Assembly (NCBI GenBank): GCA_016699635.1
Contig: CP064983.1
Span: 2,852,001 to 2,916,000 of the forward strand
Source of the DNA: Bacteroidota bacterium
GTDB taxonomy: Bacteria > Bacteroidota > Bacteroidia > AKYH767-A > OLB10
Direction: 5' to 3'
Length of the DNA stretch: 64,000 nucleotides
The notes beneath the pieces were generated by a model. The model ran no database searches. It was given only the letters and a program-made list of their open reading frames with translations, and was not told where the DNA came from. Made by a program: the position numbers and the translations under genes. This document shows, in pieces, positions 26,730 through 36,409 of this stretch; position 1 is the first letter of the stretch, and each line of letters begins with the position of its first letter.

Positions 26730-27050
26730 ATGTCAACAGACAGACTTCAGCAACTTGAGGCTATGTATGCCGAGAATCCAAAGGAATTATTTGTTTTATA
26801 TGCCCTTGCACTTGAACATGTTAAGCTTGGAAATGAGGAGCAATCTCTAGAATATTTTGAGAATGTTTTATCTGTAAGCAGAAGTTATTTACCTGTTTTT
26901 TATCAGTATGCAGTATTCTTGCATGATAAAGATATCCAGAAAGCAATAATGTTATGTCATGAAGGTATTATGCTTGCATCAAAACAAAACAAAAGCAAAA
27001 CCAAGGTGGAACTGTTGTCACTTTTAGCTTATTTGAGTGATAACAACTGA
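26730..27050 (+). CDS. Small TPR-repeat protein
   Basis: A protein of 106 residues from the ATG at 26730, which I prefer to the TTG at 26700 because homology-like content starts at STDRLQQLEAMYAENP. It contains about two and a half tetratricopeptide helices (ELFVLYALALEHVKLGNEEQ, SLEYFENVLSVSRSYLPVFY, AIMLCHEGIMLASKQ). It has no signal peptide. It is probably a cytoplasmic protein-binding module of unknown partner. Confidence 0.65.
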   Translation: MSTDRLQQLEAMYAENPKELFVLYALALEHVKLGNEEQSLEYFENVLSVSRSYLPVFYQYAVFLHDKDIQKAIMLCHEGIMLASKQNKSKTKVELLSLLAYLSDNN

Positions 27051-27144
27051 ACAATTACACACAATTGGTGTTTAACTAAAATATTCATCAATAAACTGTA
27101 AAGGGTGATTATCTTTGTAGTATAAAATTTAAAAATATAACGTT

Positions 27145-27375
27145 ATGTCTAATGGTTCAAAAATATTAGGTGCGCTGCTTATAGGCGCTGCTGCCGGTGC
27201 TATTCTCGGAGTATTATTTGCCCCCGATAAAGGCGAAGAAACACGCAGAAAAATCAGAAAAAAAGGAGAAGATATCCTTGATGATATCAAACGAAAAATC
27301 AATGAAGCTAATGATGAGATTGACAACCTCTCCAAAGAAATGGAAGATGGCAATCCATCGGCAAACAGATATTGA
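27145..27375 (+). CDS. YtxH-domain protein
   Basis: A 76-residue protein. It has the YtxH pattern: a glycine/alanine-rich membrane helix (ILGALLIGAAAGAILGVLFAP), then DKGEETRRKIRKKGEDILDD and a charged helical tail. The family is linked to stress and envelope proteins without a known reaction. A TATCTTTG box (27110-27117) upstream may be the promoter. It begins a cluster with a holin-X-like protein and a third small gene, a common Bacteroidota arrangement. Confidence 0.85.
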   Translation: MSNGSKILGALLIGAAAGAILGVLFAPDKGEETRRKIRKKGEDILDDIKRKINEANDEIDNLSKEMEDGNPSANRY

Positions 27376-27389
27376 ACGAAATTTAAAAT

Positions 27390-27755
27390 ATGCCCCCGGA
27401 AAAAGATACGCTACAGGCACTTTACGAAGATGCACGGGAATATGTTGAGGTAAAACTTGAACTGACATATCTTAACTTTCAGCAAAAACTTTCTGAAATT
27501 GTATCGTCACTTACTGTTGTATTTGTCATTGCCATTCTTGCATTGGTTGTATTTGCATTCCTTAGTGTCGGATTAGCATTACTGATAGGACAATATTTAA
27601 ACAGCCTGTATGCAGGCTTTTTTATTATGGCATTGTTCTTTTTTATTGTATTGGTTGGTGTAGCCTTGTTATCACAAAGACTGATTAAAGAACCTTTAAC
27701 TGATTTTATTATCAGACGGCTTAATAGTTCCGAAAAAAATGCTTCCGATGAATAA
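27390..27755 (+). CDS. Holin-X (phage holin superfamily III-like) membrane protein
   Basis: A 121-residue protein with a charged N-terminal amphipathic helix (residues 1-35, EKDTLQALYEDAREYVEVKL), then two long membrane helices (about 42-68 and 72-98, LYAGFFIMALFFFIVLVGVALL) and a short charged tail. This matches the putative Actinobacterial Holin-X family, which is widespread and not necessarily phage-derived. There is no lysis cassette nearby. It begins 14 bases after the YtxH gene. Confidence 0.8.
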   Translation: MPPEKDTLQALYEDAREYVEVKLELTYLNFQQKLSEIVSSLTVVFVIAILALVVFAFLSVGLALLIGQYLNSLYAGFFIMALFFFIVLVGVALLSQRLIKEPLTDFIIRRLNSSEKNASDE

Positions 27756-28212
27756 GTCAAGAATTACAAACTATAAAGAGCTGTTGGCAGCAAAAGATGT
27801 TTTGCATAAACGCAGTTTGGTTTTAGAAGATAAGCTGACTACTAATATCAATACACTAAAAAATGAGTTGACGCCTGCCAATATCCTGAATAAAACTTTT
27901 AAATCATTATTGTTTCAAAACAAAACCGGTATTGCCGGCAGCGCATTAAGACTTGGTGCTGAGTATTTAATTGGCAGAAGCGCACAACGTAAAAATGGAT
28001 CGCCATTGTATGGAACGTTAGGGTATGTTGCTGCAAAATCAATGATTAACTACGCTCTTGAAAACAAAAAATATTTGCTTGATACACTAAGTAGGCTACT
28101 GAATAAAATTGACTTGAAAAAGATGAGCCGAACAATATTTTCGACCAATCAACGGCAGACGATCACTTTTGAAAAACGATTAAAGTTTTTCTTTTCAATC
28201 ACTACCTTATAG
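27748..28212 (+). CDS. Uncharacterised third gene of the YtxH/holin-X cluster
   Basis: A protein of 154 residues from the ATG at 27748 (MNKSRITNYKELLAAKDVL); an ATG nine bases upstream also fits. It overlaps the holin-X gene by eight bases. There is an N-terminal helical region, a mid segment with some hydrophobicity (GIAGSALRLGAEYLIGRS, LYGTLGYVAAKSMINYAL) and a basic tail. I recognise no domain; the neighbourhood suggests a membrane-associated stress or envelope role. Confidence 0.6.
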   Translation: MNKSRITNYKELLAAKDVLHKRSLVLEDKLTTNINTLKNELTPANILNKTFKSLLFQNKTGIAGSALRLGAEYLIGRSAQRKNGSPLYGTLGYVAAKSMINYALENKKYLLDTLSRLLNKIDLKKMSRTIFSTNQRQTITFEKRLKFFFSITTL

Positions 28213-28342
28213 CTCTCTTTTTCTTTTTTGATGTAAAACTTATCAAACCTGCAAGTACAGAAGTTTTAAATAATGCCAAACCAACAAGACTGATTGTTTT
28301 ATCTGCCCATTGCGAAATAAATATGTATAAAAGCTGTTTCAT
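28202..28342 (-). CDS. Possible small membrane protein
   Basis: A 46-residue frame from ATG 28342 encodes one or two hydrophobic helices (LLYIFISQWADKTISLVGLA) and a basic end (SKKKKRA), a plausible small membrane protein. It overlaps the convergent neighbour by 11 bases. No family is recognised, and the rest of 28213-28555 shows no gene, so this is a low-confidence call. Confidence 0.25.
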   Translation of the reverse strand: MKQLLYIFISQWADKTISLVGLALFKTSVLAGLISFTSKKKKRAIR

Positions 28343-28523
28343 CCACCTTGAAATTCCGACTACAAAAGTCCATCTATTAGCCCATTAAACGGATAGAACG
28401 AAAAAATGTTTTTAACATTATGTTGTGTAGTTATTCGAAAATCATTTTAAGACACTGAATAACAAAGTGGTTGCAATGTAATAAATGAAGCAATTTTGCT
28501 GAAAAACGTTTGTGAATATGGAG

Positions 28524-28531
28524 TATATTTG
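28524..28531 (+). promoter_or_regulatory. Candidate -7 box of the GAPDH gene
   Basis: TATATTTG (TAnnTTTG) lies 24 bases before the ATG at 28556. A -33 TTTG at the usual spacing is not clear (candidates at 28495 and 28509 are 25 and 11 bases away). Confidence 0.35.
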
Positions 28532-28555
28532 CAGCCTGAATAAAATCAAATAAAA

Positions 28556-30019
28556 ATGCAAACAACAGCAACAAAAGATGTAAACTACGAACAGGATCTG
28601 CACGAATGGATTAAGGCTGAAAAAGCTGCCATTGAGTTGATTCATGTTACCGGATCTCTATGGTTCGACAAATCTGTAGAATTGGTTATGTTTCGCAATC
28701 AGATGATTGATCGCAGTAGCAGCCAATTATTAAACCTGGTTCAATATTCTAAAGAAATTGTAAAAAAGCCGATTAATATTTTTGACGCTTTAGCTATTGC
28801 CAAAGAGTTGAATGCTATTGATCTTGCACCTTCACGTCTCGATCTAGGACGTTTGGCTCATGAATGGCTTGTTGAAAAAGAGAAGTACGGAACAGTAAGT
28901 AAGTTTATTGCTGATAAACTAAAAGATTTTATTGGTAAAGGCAAAAAGAGTTTAACACCTAAAGATGTTGTTCTATATGGTTTTGGTCGTATAGGCAGGT
29001 TACTGGCACGCGAATTAACAATCATGGCAGGTAAGGGTGAGCAGCTTCGTTTACGTGCAATCGTAACCCGCGATAAGAGCGATGAAGATATTATCAAACG
29101 TGCCGATTTATTACGTACTGATAGTGTTCATGGACCATTTCCGGGTACTGTGATTGAAGATCTTAAAAACCGTGCACTCATTATCAATGGACACACTGTG
29201 CACATGATTTCTGCTAAAAATCCTGAAGATATTGATTATACAAAGTATGGCATTAACAATGCACTTCTTGTTGACAATACAGGTGTTGCCCGCGACCGCG
29301 ATGGTTTAGGTAAACATTTACTTTCAAAAGGAGTTGATAAAGTATTATTGACAGCTCCCGGCAAAGGCGATATTCCTAATGTCGTTTATGGAGTAAACCA
29401 AACACAACATAGTGAAAACGAAAAAATATATTCTGCAGCATCATGTACTACCAATGCCATTGTTCCTGTGTTAGCAGTTATTGATAGAACATTTGGTATT
29501 GAGCGTGGACATATAGAAACCATTCACTCCTATACAAACGATCAGAACCTGCTTGACAACTACCATCCAAAATACCGTAGAGGACGCTCTGCAGCATTGA
29601 ATATGGTAATTACTGAGACAGGTGCCGATAAAGCAGTGTCAAAAGCTTTACCACAGTTAGCCGGTAAAATTACAGGTAACGCTGTTAGAGTTCCTACGCC
29701 TGATGTTTCATTAGCAATTCTGAACTTGACATTAGGAAAAAATTCAGATAAAGATGCTATCAACGAAATTCTGAAAGAAGCAGCACTTAAAGGTGATTTA
29801 GTAGAGCAGATTCAATATTCTTATGGCAATGAATTGGTAAGCACAGACCTTGTTGGTAATCCATGTGCAAGTATTGTTGATAGTCCTGCTACCATTGTAA
29901 GTAAAGATGGAAAAACGGCAGTGCTATATGTTTGGTACGATAATGAATATGGCTACAGCCGTCAGGTGATTCGCTTTGCAAAATACCTTGCAGACGTTAT
30001 CAGATTGACGTACTACTAA
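28556..30019 (+). CDS. gap: Glyceraldehyde-3-phosphate dehydrogenase, long form
   Basis: A 487-residue GAPDH. An extra N-terminal region of about 135 residues (helical, with IELIHVTGSLWFDKS) precedes the NAD domain, which starts at VVLYGFGRIGRLL (138-150). The catalytic Cys is C297 in SAASCTTN, with the later HSYTNDQNLLDNYHPKYRRGR and DNEYGYSRQVIRFAKYL regions. This long form occurs in Bacteroidota and some other groups. It oxidises and phosphorylates glyceraldehyde-3-phosphate. It is monocistronic, with a terminator directly after it. Confidence 0.92.
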   Translation: MQTTATKDVNYEQDLHEWIKAEKAAIELIHVTGSLWFDKSVELVMFRNQMIDRSSSQLLNLVQYSKEIVKKPINIFDALAIAKELNAIDLAPSRLDLGRLAHEWLVEKEKYGTVSKFIADKLKDFIGKGKKSLTPKDVVLYGFGRIGRLLARELTIMAGKGEQLRLRAIVTRDKSDEDIIKRADLLRTDSVHGPFPGTVIEDLKNRALIINGHTVHMISAKNPEDIDYTKYGINNALLVDNTGVARDRDGLGKHLLSKGVDKVLLTAPGKGDIPNVVYGVNQTQHSENEKIYSAASCTTNAIVPVLAVIDRTFGIERGHIETIHSYTNDQNLLDNYHPKYRRGRSAALNMVITETGADKAVSKALPQLAGKITGNAVRVPTPDVSLAILNLTLGKNSDKDAINEILKEAALKGDLVEQIQYSYGNELVSTDLVGNPCASIVDSPATIVSKDGKTAVLYVWYDNEYGYSRQVIRFAKYLADVIRLTYY

Positions 30020-30040
30020 GCAGTAAAATTTTTAACAGAC

Positions 30041-30071
30041 AAAAGGCTTTCTCAAAACGGGGGAGCCTTTT
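30041..30071 (+). terminator. Intrinsic terminator after GAPDH
   Basis: AAAAGGCT (30041-30048) pairs with AGCCTTTT (30064-30071), with a loop of about 15 bases and a T-rich tail. Confidence 0.7.
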
Positions 30072-30194
30072 GTTATTTATGAATATATCAGATCGTTTTT
30101 TGAGAGTAATAATAGGATTTTATTCTTTGTAAAATTTTAACTTTCATTATGAGTTAAAACCTAAAGCGGCAAAGATTAATTGTAATTTTGCGCC

Positions 30195-31427
30195 ATGCCA
30201 ATTTTTGAAAATATACTTCTTGCATTACATGCTGTAAAATCGCAACTGCTCAGAACAATACTGACAGTGTTGATTATTGCCATAGGCATAATGGCATTGG
30301 TAGGAATACTAACTGCCATTGAAGGCCTTAAAGCATCCATCAATGAAAACTTTACCAGTATGGGGGCAAACACCTTCACCATCAGAAATTCAGGTTTGGG
30401 AATAAGGTTAGGTAATTCCGGTAAGAAGGCAAAACGCTTTAAGGCAATTACCTTGCAGCAGGCAGAGTTGTTTAAATCCGGCAATACATATCCTTCTATT
30501 GTGAGTCTTTCTACCATGTGCAATGGTGTGGCAGTTTGTCGTGTAGGTTCAGAAAAAACCAATCCCAATATTTTGGTCATGGCTGTTGATGAAAACTATC
30601 TGCAAACCGGAGGTTATTCAATTTCTACAGGTCGTAATATGACACAAACAGAGGCTATGCGTGGCGATAATGTAGTGATGATTGGCTCAGAAATAAAAAG
30701 TAAGCTTTTTCCTAACGCTGATGCAGTGGACAAGGAAGTATATATTGACAACAGAAAATACAGAATTATTGGTGTGTTAGCCGAAAAAGGTAACAGCATG
30801 GGTTTTGGTGGTGATAAAGTATGTTTGATATCATTAATCAACGGTAAACAAAATTATGGTAGTGACAATCGTTCATGGACAGTTAGTGTGAAGGTAAATC
30901 ATGTGTCAGGACTTGAGGCAGCAGTAGATGAAGCAACAGGGCTTTTTAGAACTATCAGAAAAGATCGTGTAGGCGAAGAAAGCTCGTTTGAAATAATTAA
31001 AAGCGACAGCATTGCAGCAATTGTAATTGATCAGTTGAAGAATGTCAGTATTGCAGCAACATTAATTGGACTTATTACATTGCTTGGTGCAGCAATTGCA
31101 TTGATGAATATTATGCTTGTCTCTGTCACGGAGCGTACCCGTGAAATAGGCATCAGAAAATCGCCTGGTGCAACAAGGCTCGTAATCTTAAAACAGTTTT
31201 TGATAGAAGCAATTGTTATTTGCTTGTTAGGTGGTGTAGCAGGTGTTATATTGGGTGTGCTTGTTGGTAACCTGATGGGAATGGCTATGAATGCTGTTTT
31301 TGTGGTGCCGTGGAACTGGATTACTGCCGGATTGCTGTTATGTGGTTTTATCGGAATTGCCTCAGGTTTTTATCCTGCTATGAAAGCTTCACGTCTCGAC
31401 CCGATAGAAGCTTTACGCTACGAATAA
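30195..31427 (+). CDS. ABC transporter permease of the MacB/FtsX type
   Basis: A 410-residue permease: one N-terminal membrane helix (about 19-42, TILTVLIIAIGIMALVGILTA), a large periplasmic domain (about 45-275, MacB_PCD-like), then three C-terminal FtsX helices, with TERTREIGIRKSPGATR as the coupling segment and MKASRLDPIEALRYE as the tail. MacB-type pumps move peptides, lipids or signals with an ABC ATPase encoded elsewhere. A TAATTTTG box ends five bases before the ATG. Confidence 0.88.
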   Translation: MPIFENILLALHAVKSQLLRTILTVLIIAIGIMALVGILTAIEGLKASINENFTSMGANTFTIRNSGLGIRLGNSGKKAKRFKAITLQQAELFKSGNTYPSIVSLSTMCNGVAVCRVGSEKTNPNILVMAVDENYLQTGGYSISTGRNMTQTEAMRGDNVVMIGSEIKSKLFPNADAVDKEVYIDNRKYRIIGVLAEKGNSMGFGGDKVCLISLINGKQNYGSDNRSWTVSVKVNHVSGLEAAVDEATGLFRTIRKDRVGEESSFEIIKSDSIAAIVIDQLKNVSIAATLIGLITLLGAAIALMNIMLVSVTERTREIGIRKSPGATRLVILKQFLIEAIVICLLGGVAGVILGVLVGNLMGMAMNAVFVVPWNWITAGLLLCGFIGIASGFYPAMKASRLDPIEALRYE

Positions 31428-31584
31428 ACGATGCAATCATTTTAAAGCAATTATATTGCCATGTTATATTATTGATTATCTTATATTTAATTCAATTTGC
31501 TTAAAGTAAATCTTGTGAAGAATCCTATAGGTTGATAATCTTAAAAAAAAGTAAAATTCTATTTTAAGAAATTAATAATAATAC

Positions 31585-31592
31585 TATCTTTG
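31585..31592 (+). promoter_or_regulatory. Candidate -7 box of the rpsF operon
   Basis: TATCTTTG (TAnnTTTG) lies 44 bases before the rpsF ATG, a good position for the ribosomal operon promoter. No clear -33 TTG is visible. Confidence 0.4.
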
Positions 31593-31636
31593 CCGTCCGC
31601 ATAAAAAGGCTATTAAACTGAAATATATATAAACAA

Positions 31637-32005
31637 ATGTCAAACCAGTACGAAACCGTATTTATTCTTACACCCGTACTCAGCAATGAGCAGATGAATG
31701 AAGCGGTTGACAAATTCAGGAAAATCCTCACCGACAACGGTGCCATGATTGTTCATGAGAACAATTGGGGATTACGCAAGCTTGCTTATCCGATTCAAAA
31801 GAAGAACACGGGCTTCTATTATCTGATCGAATTTAAGTCAAGCGGTGAACTCATCAACAAATTGGAAGTCGAATACAAACGCGATGAGCGTGTGATGCGA
31901 TTCCTAACTGTTGCGCTCGATAAGCATGCCATTGCTTACAATGAAAAGAAAAGAAAGAATGCAGAGTTGAAGAAGAAAGAACAAGAAGCAGCACCTGCTA
32001 ATTAA
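31637..32005 (+). CDS. rpsF: Ribosomal protein S6
   Basis: A 122-residue S6: NQYETVFILTPVLSNEQ start, then NNWGLRKLAYPIQKKNTGFYYL and KRDERVMRFLTVALD, the rRNA- and S18-binding strands. A Lys/Glu-rich tail follows. First gene of the S6-S18-L9 operon; no ssb gene intervenes. Confidence 0.97.
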   Translation: MSNQYETVFILTPVLSNEQMNEAVDKFRKILTDNGAMIVHENNWGLRKLAYPIQKKNTGFYYLIEFKSSGELINKLEVEYKRDERVMRFLTVALDKHAIAYNEKKRKNAELKKKEQEAAPAN

Positions 32006-32016
32006 ACGAAGGAATC

Positions 32017-32286
32017 ATGAGCTCAAAACAAGGAGAAATAAGGTACCTCAATCCGGTAGCGGTTGACACCACAAAGAAGAAATACTGTCGTTTCAAGAAA
32101 GTTGGAATCAAGTATATTGACTATAAAGATGCCACATTCCTGATTAAGTTTGTTAATGAACAAGGCAAACTTTTACCACGCAGAATTACAGGTACATCAT
32201 TAAAATACCAGCGTAAAGTTGGTCAGGCTGTTAAGCGTGCGCGCCATCTTGCCCTGATGCCTTATGTTGGAGATTTGTTAAAATAA
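32017..32286 (+). CDS. rpsR: Ribosomal protein S18
   Basis: An 89-residue S18 with IKYIDYKDATFLIKFVNEQGK and the conserved RRITGTSLKYQRKVGQAVKRAR region. It binds S6 on the platform of the 30S subunit. Eleven bases after rpsF. Confidence 0.97.
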   Translation: MSSKQGEIRYLNPVAVDTTKKKYCRFKKVGIKYIDYKDATFLIKFVNEQGKLLPRRITGTSLKYQRKVGQAVKRARHLALMPYVGDLLK

Positions 32287-32298
32287 GAGGAGGCAACA

Positions 32299-32748
32299 AT
32301 GGAAATTATATTAAAACAGGATGTGAAAAATCTCGGCTATGCCGATGAAATCGTGAAGGTAAAAAATGGCTATGGCCTGAATTACCTTATTCCTAAAGGA
32401 ATGGCTGTTATTGCAAGCGAAGCCAACAAAAAAGTGCATACAGAAACAATGAAACAACGTGCACATAAGTTGGCAAAAATCAAAGGCGATGCAGAGAAAT
32501 TAGCTGATGCTATTTCAAGTGTTACTTTGACCATACCTGTAAAGGTTGGCGAAAACGGCAAACTTTATGGTTCTGTAACTTCTCAAAATATTGCTGACTC
32601 ATTGAAGAAACTGGGTTACAGTATTGATAAGAAGCAAATCGAAATGCCAGAAGAGCATATTCGTAAAACAGGTACATACAGTGCATCTGTTTCATTACAT
32701 CGTGACACGAAAGCAAAGATCAACTTTGATGTAGTTGAGAATGCTTAA
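32299..32748 (+). CDS. rplI: Ribosomal protein L9
   Basis: A 149-residue L9: the N-terminal MEIILKQDVKNLGYADEIV and KNGYGLNYLIPKGMAV rRNA-binding domain, the long connecting helix, and a C-terminal domain from about residue 72. Twelve bases after rpsR and followed by a terminator. Confidence 0.97.
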   Translation: MEIILKQDVKNLGYADEIVKVKNGYGLNYLIPKGMAVIASEANKKVHTETMKQRAHKLAKIKGDAEKLADAISSVTLTIPVKVGENGKLYGSVTSQNIADSLKKLGYSIDKKQIEMPEEHIRKTGTYSASVSLHRDTKAKINFDVVENA

Positions 32749-32772
32749 TCAGGTAAAATAAATTAATTAATA

Positions 32773-32805
32773 AACAGGCAGCGCTTCATCACGTTGCCTG
32801 TTTTG
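32773..32805 (+). terminator. Intrinsic terminator after rplI
   Basis: AACAGGCAGCG pairs with CGTTGCCTGTT, with one bulged T, and is followed by a short T-rich tail. Confidence 0.7.
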
Positions 32806-32832
32806 TTTCATTAACAAATAAATAAAAATAAT

Positions 32833-33393
32833 ATGGCAGATACAGGCGATATCGGAATTGGTTCAGTAATCAGATTCAACGGAGATTTATATCAGGTTGT
32901 AGAATATCAACATCGTACACCTGGCAACCTTCGTGCTTTTTATCAGGCAAAACTTCGAAACTTAAAAAACGGAAAACTTGCAGAAAATCGTTTCCGTTCA
33001 GGCGAGCAAGTAGAGGTGGCACGTGTTGAATATAAAACCATGCAATATCTATATAAAGACGGAGAAAACTTAGTGGTAATGGATAATGAAACTTTTGAGC
33101 AACATTATATTCCCGAAGTGATGATTGGTGACAGTGCCAGCTATTTAAAGGAAGAGATGATGTTGAAGATTGCTTTTGAAGGTGATAATCCTATACTTGC
33201 TGAGCCACCAACATTTGTTGAATTGGTAATAACCTACAGCGAACCGGGTGTTAAAGGCGATACTGCCACCAACACTTTAAAGGCTGCAACTTTAGAAACA
33301 GGTGCAGTAGTACAAGTTCCGCTTTTTGTAAATGAAGGCGAAAAAATTAAAATAGATACACGCACCGGCACTTATGTGGAACGTGTAAAATAA
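32833..33393 (+). CDS. efp: Elongation factor P
   Basis: A 186-residue EF-P with all three barrel domains, including GDLYQVVEYQHRTPGNLRAF, where the modified residue of EF-P sits. The residue after TPGN is L and the position usually carrying Lys or Arg is filled by R in NLRAF. It closes with DTRTGTYVERVK. EF-P relieves stalling at polyproline. Separate transcription unit with its own terminator. Confidence 0.96.
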   Translation: MADTGDIGIGSVIRFNGDLYQVVEYQHRTPGNLRAFYQAKLRNLKNGKLAENRFRSGEQVEVARVEYKTMQYLYKDGENLVVMDNETFEQHYIPEVMIGDSASYLKEEMMLKIAFEGDNPILAEPPTFVELVITYSEPGVKGDTATNTLKAATLETGAVVQVPLFVNEGEKIKIDTRTGTYVERVK

Positions 33394-33414
33394 AATTTTA
33401 AAAATTCTTGATTG

Positions 33415-33440
33415 AAACCTCGCTTTTGGCGGGGTTTTTT
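33415..33440 (+). terminator. Intrinsic terminator after efp
   Basis: AAACCTCGC pairs with GCGGGGTTT through one wobble pair, with a TTTTGG loop and then a T6 run. Confidence 0.75.
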
Positions 33441-33599
33441 ATTGTCTTTTTTGCGCATTAAATCAAAGTTACAGATGTTTTCTTAGAACATTTCCATCAA
33501 AATTTCCTGAAATCTTACATTTTGCTTTTGCAACATACAAGCGATTCAGTAACCAATAGTGTTGATAGCAGTATAAGTTGTATTCAAAAATGATTAGGT

Positions 33600-34033
33600 A
33601 TGACAGTTGATATACCACCGGGAATAATTTTAGTTGAGGATGACGACATTGACAGAATGGTCGTTACTCGCGCATTGCCAAGAATAACATTAAAAACCCT
33701 TTGCACATTGCTCGTGATGGCGAAGAAGCATTAGAAATGCTCAAGGGCTTGAATGGTAAAGAAAAACTTGATCCTCTGCCTAAAATTATGTTGCTCGATA
33801 TTAATATTCCGCGAATGAATGGACTTGAACTGCTTCGTGAAATCAGACATGACGAAGAACTTCAAACCATAAGTGTTTTTATGCTTACAACATCCAAAGA
33901 TGATCAGGACAGATTGGAAGCCTATAAAAACAATGTGGCTGGTTATATTATCAAGCCTGTGTCTTTCGACAAGTTGGTTGAAGCAATAGCTGTATTGAAT
34001 ACTTATTGGAACCTTAGTGTGTTACCCGCTTAA
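33600..34033 (+). CDS. Single-domain response regulator, frameshifted
   Basis: About 144 residues when one base is restored near 33676. The first part reads GIILVEDDDIDRMVVTRAL with the acidic cluster, the second LHIARDGEEALEML, then the phospho-acceptor Asp in MLLDINIPRMNG and the Lys in YIIKPVSFDKL. It has no output domain, so it relays phosphate or acts by binding. It lies 13 bases before the hybrid kinase gene, which probably makes it part of one signalling cascade with the sigma-54-type regulator. Confidence 0.75.
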
Positions 34034-34046
34034 ATAATTTTTTATT

Positions 34047-36398
34047 ATGTCTTACAAAAAATAAACCTGTTAGTTGTTGATGATGATGAAGTAGATAGAA
34101 TTGCCATTAAGAGAGCAATAAAGTCATCAGGATTTAATGCAGATTTGCATTTTGGCGATACATACGATGAAGGTATGGAAAAAGCGCTGAGTATGGAATT
34201 TGATGTTTTGATAGTTTATTACTATCTGGCAGCGATGAATGCAGGGGATTTTATTTCAGAATATTTTCAACGTGGTGGCACAGCGCCAGTCATTATTGTC
34301 TCATCTCAAGGTGAAGAAAAAATAGTTGTTGAACTGATGAAAGCCGGTGCCTGCGATTACATTCCAAAGTCCGTATTAACACCTGAAACAATTGCACGTG
34401 CATTAAAAGGCGCATTAAAATCAAGAGCATCTAAAAACAATCATAGTAATATTGAAACTGCGCTTGTGCAAACAGAGCGAACGCTTAATGCTGTGGTTTC
34501 AAAATCGCCATTGATTCTGTTCAGCATTAATGAGTCAGGCATATTTACCTTGTTTAAAGGTATGGCAATGGATACTATCCGTTTGTCAGAAGAGGATGTA
34601 ATTGGGAAGTCTGTTTTTGAAATCTGGAATAAACTTCCTATCAGATTGAAAGATGTTAAGAAAGCATTGCTTGGCGAAGAGTTTAAACAGAACATGGAGT
34701 TTGAAAGCTGCTTTTTTGAAGTGCATTACATGCCTTCAGTTAATAGCGAAGGTGTGCTTACTGGAATCATGGGTATTGCTACAGATATTACAGGACACAA
34801 AGAGCAGGAAGATGAATTGCGACAGCAAATTATTTTATCGAGCGAAGCACAGAAAATGAAAGAGCAGTTTTTGGCAAATATGAGTCATGAAATTCGTACT
34901 CCTATTCACGGAATTATTGGTATCACAAAAATTATTCTGCAATCGCAGCTTGATAAAGATCAGTCGCATTACTTAAATGCAATACGAAAATCTGCCAGAT
35001 AATCTTTTAGTAATTATCAATGACATTCTCGACTTCTCAAAAAATTGAAGCAGAGAAGATGACATTTGAATCAGTTTGTTTCAATCTGTTTGATCTTATT
35101 AATACCATCAATGAATTATTTAAAGCTCGTGTAACAGATAAGAGTGTAAAAATTATAACAGACTATGATCAGCAATTACCAAAACTCATTAAAGGTGACC
35201 CTGTACGATTGAGCCAGGTTATAAATAACCTTATGGGTAATGCTGTGAAGTTTACACATAAAGGCTCTGTAACACTTAAAGCTGAATTGATTGACACAAA
35301 TGATGCACAAGTATCCATCAGATTTAAAGTCATTGACTCCGGTATTGGAATTGCAGAAGATAAAATGGCAACCATATTCGATTCGTTTTCTCAGGCCGGT
35401 ACTGACATTACACGTAAGTATGGTGGAACAGGTTTGGGATTGAGTATTGCCAAAAAAATTGTTGAGTTACAAGATGGAAACATACGTGTTGAAAGCAAGT
35501 TGAATCATGGTACAACATTCATTTTCGAAATGCCATTTGATTTACCTGCGCCAGGAGAAGTTGAAACAGAAGAAAAGAAGGTTGCTGATGTGCATGCAGG
35601 ATTTACTGGAAAGATAAACATCCTTGTTGTAGAAGATAATGACATCAATCGTTTAATCATAAATAAGCACATTAAAGATTGGGGATTTGATCATGATGAA
35701 GCCTGCAATGGAATGGAAGCAATAGAAAAACTGTCTGCAAAGGATTATGATGTTATTCTGATGGATATTGAGATGCCTGAGTTAAATGGCTATGCAGCTA
35801 CAGAAAAAATCAGAAGAGAAATGAAAGGTCATAAGTCGCAGATTGCAATTCTAGCATGACAGCACACGTTTCTGCCAGTGAGAAAGAAAAATGTCTTGCA
35901 GCAGGAATGAATGATTATGTATCGAAACCGTTTGACCCCACTGAAGTAAAAAATAAAATTATTGAACTTAGTGGCAAGGCTAATGAATCTGTTACAGAGC
36001 AGCCTCTTGAAGAAGTTGCCATAAGTCAAAGTGTTCCTCAGACTGTAACTAAACTGACAAGTCTTAGTTTTCTGAATGAAATGTCAGGTGGCAATGCAGA
36101 TTTTATTAAAGAGTTTTTGTCATTGTTTTTGACTAACATACCGGTGTCAATTGATGAACTTGAAGAAGGTTTGAAGAATAAGGACTTTGAAAAAATCAGA
36201 CAGTCTGCACATAAAATGAAACCTTCCTTGAATTATGTAGGTTTAAAGGATACATACGAAACGGTGGCAACATTGGAGAAATATGCAAGAGAAAAATCAA
36301 ATTTAGAAGATTATCCGGCAATGATTAAAAAGATTTCTGATGAATGTAGTGTTGCCTGTATTGAACTTGAAAGTGAACTAAAAAATGTAGAAGTATAA
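34047..36398 (+). CDS. Hybrid sensor histidine kinase (REC-PAS-HisKA-HATPase-REC-Hpt), several frameshifts
   Basis: About 784 codons. The start ATG 34047 leads into REC-1 after adding an A to the A6 run at 34056-34061. Further breaks are one extra base at about 34994, one extra A in 35039-35044, and one missing A at about 35855. Domains in order: REC-1 (LLVVDDDEVDRIAI), in which the usual phospho-acceptor Asp is Tyr (IVYYYL); a PAS-like part; HisKA (FLANMSHEIRTPIHGIIG); HATPase with VINNLMGNAVKFTHKG and GGTGLGLSIAKKIVEL; REC-2 with Asp in ILMDIEMPELNG; and Hpt with SAHKMKPSLNYVG. It probably feeds the regulator 11 bases downstream. The frame breaks are mostly homopolymer type. Confidence 0.8.
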
Positions 36399-36409
36399 AT
36401 AATAAAACT

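Noticed and set aside
27390..27755. Prophage lysis gene
   Set aside because: The holin-X family is often chromosomal, and there is no endolysin, integrase or structural phage gene nearby.
30183..30195. Leaderless transcript for the ABC permease
   Set aside because: The TAATTTTG box right before the ATG has no matching -33 element; in such AT-rich sequence a single box is expected by chance.
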